From assembly GCA_023458615.1 (NCBI GenBank), contig JAEWYV010000043.1, positions 1-6,956 of the forward strand: a stretch of DNA of 6,956 bases, read 5' to 3'. Within the stretch, counting starts at the first letter, position 1. Each line of letters opens with the position of its first letter. Shown piece after piece: positions 5,270 through 6,956 of this stretch. Origin of the DNA: Bacillota bacterium. GTDB lineage: Bacteria; Bacillota; Clostridia; Christensenellales; CAG-138. A program made the translations under genes and the position numbers. Below the pieces are notes generated by a model. That model saw only the letters and a list, made by a program, of their open reading frames with translations, did not search any database and was not told the origin of the DNA.

Positions 5270-5911
5270 TTATTCCATTATTTTTTTCGTGGAACTGCAG
5301 CCGATTCGGCTTGCGCCCGCGGCAATCATTGCCAGTGCCTGCTCACGTGTGCGAACACCGCCGCTGGCCTTTACGCCGAGTGCTTCGCCGACCGTCTTTC
5401 GCATGAGCGCGATATCCTCCGGTGTAGCGCCGCCAGTGGAAAAACCGGTGGAAGTTTTTACAAACGCGGCACCGGCAGCCTTTGCGGCGAGGCAGGCTTG
5501 CACTTTCTCGTCATCTATTAGCAGGCAGGTTTCGATGATAACCTTCACGATAGCAGGCTTGGAGGCGAGTACAACCGCTGCGATATCCGCCTGAACAGCC
5601 GCCCAGTCGCCTGCTTTCGCGGCGCCGATGTTCATAACCATGTCGATCTCCTGCGCGCCGTCGCGGACGGCGAGCGCGGCTTCCAGTGCCTTGGCGGCGG
5701 TTGCCATTGCGCCAAGCGGGAAGCCGACCACAACACAGGTTTTCACCCCGCTGCCGCGCAATTCATTGGCCACCAGCGTGGTGTAGCAGGTATTGACGCA
5801 TACGCTTGCGGTTTGATAGGCTTTAGCCTCGGCAGTGACGGCGAGGATATCCGCAGGCGTCGCATCCGCCTTTAGCAGGGTATGATCTAGGTAGGTATTG
5901 AGGGGATTCAT
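5270..5911 (-). CDS. deoC: Deoxyribose-phosphate aldolase
   Basis: This cytoplasmic class I aldolase cleaves 2-deoxy-D-ribose 5-phosphate into acetaldehyde and glyceraldehyde 3-phosphate, the last step of deoxynucleoside catabolism. It has 213 residues, near the ~220 typical of the short bacterial form. Visible signatures are LDHTLLKADAT (8-18), VVGFPLGA (61-68), EIDMVMN with Asp90, the Schiff-base lysine in VKTSTGFSTGGAT (Lys152) and the second catalytic lysine in KASGGVR (Lys181). The C-terminal phosphate loop reads RIGCSSTKK rather than the common RIGTSSG, a small departure. The ATG has GGAGG at 5920-5924, eight bases upstream, and overlaps the rubrerythrin stop (ATGA), so translation is probably coupled. 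No phosphopentomutase, nucleoside phosphorylase or DeoR regulator is visible beside it. Confidence 0.97.
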   Translation of the reverse strand: MNPLNTYLDHTLLKADATPADILAVTAEAKAYQTASVCVNTCYTTLVANELRGSGVKTCVVVGFPLGAMATAAKALEAALAVRDGAQEIDMVMNIGAAKAGDWAAVQADIAAVVLASKPAIVKVIIETCLLIDDEKVQACLAAKAAGAAFVKTSTGFSTGGATPEDIALMRKTVGEALGVKASGGVRTREQALAMIAAGASRIGCSSTKKIME

Positions 5912-6456
5912 GCAAAATACCTCCGCAGTAAGCCTTCAAAGCCCTTGCCGTGGCGCGCTTCGTCCCGTGCCATCTCGTGCACAGTGTCGTGAATGGCATC
6001 GAGATTGAGCTCTTTTGCGCGCTTTGCAAGCTTTGTTTTTCCGTCGCATGCACCAAATTCGGCGGCGGCGCGCAGCTCGAGATTGGTCTTGGTTGAGGTG
6101 GTGACCACTTCACCAAGCAGCTCCGCAAAGCGGGAGGCGTGGTCCGCTTCTTCAAACGCATAACGCTTAAATGCCTCGGCAACCTCGGGATATCCTTCCC
6201 GCTCCGCAACGCGGGCCATGGCGAGATACATGCCCACTTCGGTGCACTCGCCTGTGAAGTTCATGCGAAGACCTTCTAAAACTTCAGCATCGACACCGGC
6301 TGCAATGCCGACTACGTGTTCGGCCGCATATTGCTTTGCCTCGCTGGAAAGTTCAATAAATGAATCGCCCGGGGCCTTGCAGACGGGGCAGAAATCCGGC
6401 GCGGAATCACCCAGATGAACATACCCGCAAACCGGGCAACGGAATTGTTTTGTCAT
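5908..6456 (-). CDS. rbr: Reverse rubrerythrin (N-terminal rubredoxin domain, C-terminal diiron domain)
   Basis: This cytoplasmic non-haem iron protein reduces hydrogen peroxide, and in some clostridia also oxygen, using electrons ultimately from NAD(P)H. It has 182 residues. The rubredoxin-like FeS4 site is at the N-terminus, with Cys7 and Cys10 (CPVCGY) and Cys23 and Cys26 (CPVC). The ferritin-like four-helix domain follows, with diiron ligands in the usual E...ExxH pattern twice: Glu70, Glu103/His106, Glu133 and Glu166/His169. Standard rubrerythrin has the opposite domain order, so this is the reverse type known from Clostridium acetobutylicum. AAAGGAG at 6466-6472 lies nine bases before the ATG, and a promoter lies at 6539-6567. 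It is the first gene of an operon with deoC. In relatives PerR controls such genes, but I see no clear PerR box. Confidence 0.93.
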   Translation of the reverse strand: MTKQFRCPVCGYVHLGDSAPDFCPVCKAPGDSFIELSSEAKQYAAEHVVGIAAGVDAEVLEGLRMNFTGECTEVGMYLAMARVAEREGYPEVAEAFKRYAFEEADHASRFAELLGEVVTTSTKTNLELRAAAEFGACDGKTKLAKRAKELNLDAIHDTVHEMARDEARHGKGFEGLLRRYFA

Positions 6457-6479
6457 AAAAAATCGCTCCTTTCGCGTGT

Positions 6480-6515
6480 TGAAATTAGTTTCATTGTCAG
6501 ATTGAAATCATTGTC
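6480..6515 (-). promoter_or_regulatory. Repeat cluster in the rubrerythrin leader
   Basis: The stretch between the promoter and the Shine-Dalgarno has TGAAA (6480-6484) and TTTCA (6489-6493) as a 5-bp inverted repeat with a four-base gap. A second TGAAA follows at 6503-6507. TCATTGTC is directly repeated at 6491-6498 and 6508-6515, 17 bases apart. It could be an operator or a leader structure. It does not match the PerR consensus (TTATAATnATTATAA). Confidence 0.3.
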
Positions 6516-6538
6516 TTACTCTTGGAACCTTCGGTTTC

Positions 6539-6567
6539 AGTATAGCTTCGGGAATGTAAACAATCAA
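6539..6567 (-). promoter_or_regulatory. SigA-type promoter of the rubrerythrin-deoC operon
   Basis: On the minus strand TTGATT (-35, 6567-6562) and TATACT (-10, 6544-6539) are separated by exactly 17 bases. Four of six and five of six bases match consensus. Transcription would start near 6532, giving a leader of about 75 bases. A small hairpin (6524-6538) lies right at the expected start. Confidence 0.65.
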
Positions 6568-6607
6568 TCACAAAAGCGAAATACCCCTATTAAATAGATG
6601 TGATTTT

Positions 6608-6616
6608 TGCTATACT
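6608..6616 (+). promoter_or_regulatory. Extended -10 promoter of the D,D-carboxypeptidase gene
   Basis: TG-C-TATACT is an extended -10 element with five of six bases matching TATAAT. The -35 region (TATTAA at 6588-6593) is poor, as is usual with an extended -10. Transcription would start near 6623, about 27 bases before the ATG. It diverges from the rubrerythrin promoter. Confidence 0.55.
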
Positions 6617-6649
6617 GCAAGTCGATAACCACGTAAACGGGAGACAAGA

Positions 6650-6956
6650 ATGAAACGATTCCTGAGCATTTTCTTAGCAGTTTTGATGCTGGGAATACCG
6701 TCACTGGCTCTGGCGGAATACGATTACGAATCTATTAAAACGCCGAATGTCATCGTGCTGGATGCCAATGACACCAGCGTCGTCTTCTTTGAGCGCAATG
6801 CGGATCAAAAGGTATATCCTGCGAGCACTACCAAGATTATGACCGCGCTGATTGCCTTGGAAAACGGCAATCTGGACGATGAATTTGCCGTTGGAGAAGA
6901 GGTACTCGGCACGACCACCAAGTTCTCCAGCTACTCGTCGCTCATGGGCATACAGC
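6650..6956 (+). CDS. Serine-type D-Ala-D-Ala carboxypeptidase (peptidase S11, DacF-like), 3' end cut by window
   Basis: This is the N-terminal 102 residues of an exported penicillin-binding-type enzyme that removes the terminal D-alanine from peptidoglycan pentapeptides and so limits cross-linking. A cleavable signal peptide is clear: MKR, a hydrophobic core, and ALA at 20-22 with cleavage expected before Glu23. The catalytic SxxK motif is YPASTTKIMTALIAL, with Ser59 as nucleophile and Lys62. The start of the mature chain (TPNVIVLDANDTSVVFFERN) fits the S11 pattern. The SxN and KTG motifs would lie beyond the window. The ATG at 6650 has GGGAG at 6639-6643, six bases upstream. S11 covers DacA, DacB and DacF; the fragment cannot separate them. 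It diverges from the rubrerythrin operon. Confidence 0.9.
   Translation, partial: MKRFLSIFLAVLMLGIPSLALAEYDYESIKTPNVIVLDANDTSVVFFERNADQKVYPASTTKIMTALIALENGNLDDEFAVGEEVLGTTTKFSSYSSLMGIQ

Noticed and set aside
5823..6209. 128-codon frame within the rubrerythrin gene
   Set aside because: It lies out of frame with the rubrerythrin and deoC coding sequences, and both real genes carry intact active-site residues.
6473..6540. PerR or Fur box upstream of the rubrerythrin gene
   Set aside because: No 7-1-7 TTATAATnATTATAA-like or TGATAATnATTATCA-like site is present; the visible repeats have different sequence and spacing.
6415..6597. 60-codon + strand frame across the rubrerythrin start and promoter
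   Set aside because: It lacks a Shine-Dalgarno and covers the divergent promoter region.

Overview
This 6,956-base window looks like chromosome from a low-oxygen, Gram-positive (Firmicutes/Clostridia-like) bacterium with fairly high GC. The support is a lipoprotein-type oligopeptide ABC transporter, strong Shine-Dalgarno sites, a reverse-order rubrerythrin (typical of anaerobes), a membrane-anchored peptidoglycan-binding protein with a Pro/Thr linker, and a secreted penicillin-binding-type D,D-carboxypeptidase. The genus cannot be fixed from this sequence alone. No rRNA, tRNA, CRISPR array, insertion sequence or phage gene was seen.

Left block, + strand (1-2584): the 3' part of an oligopeptide-transporter ATPase gene (oppF-like) is followed after 54 bases by a complete oppA-like substrate-binding lipoprotein gene. 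A textbook intrinsic terminator at 2552-2584 closes this transcription unit. The permease genes and second ATPase presumably lie to the left of the window. The unit would import peptides, with OppA capturing them outside the membrane and OppF helping to power transport.

Middle block (2614-5269): a single-gene unit encodes a VOC (glyoxalase-fold) protein, with its own extended -10 promoter and terminator signals. It converges on a minus-strand gene for a 547-residue membrane protein. That protein has a long Tyr/Gln/Ser/Arg-rich disordered N-terminus (predicted cytoplasmic) carrying five degenerate 18-residue repeats, then one membrane helix, a Pro/Thr linker and two peptidoglycan-binding domains outside. 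It is the least ordinary gene here. Its upstream region of about 395 bases contains a perfect 17-bp palindrome built from two TGATCA sites and GC-rich, mutually exclusive inverted repeats.

Right block (5180-6956): a minus-strand two-gene operon encodes a reverse rubrerythrin (peroxide/oxygen detoxification) and deoC (deoxyribose-phosphate aldolase). The genes overlap by ATGA and end at a strong terminator. Diverging from it on the + strand is the 5' end of a serine D-Ala-D-Ala carboxypeptidase gene that runs off the window. The two divergent promoters carry the same 9-base -10 region in opposite orientation.

Most of the window is housekeeping: peptide uptake, wall maintenance, oxidative defence and deoxynucleoside catabolism. 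I see no clear new multi-gene system. The items most worth following are the repeat-bearing wall-binding protein and its leader, and the coupling of a peroxidase to deoC.
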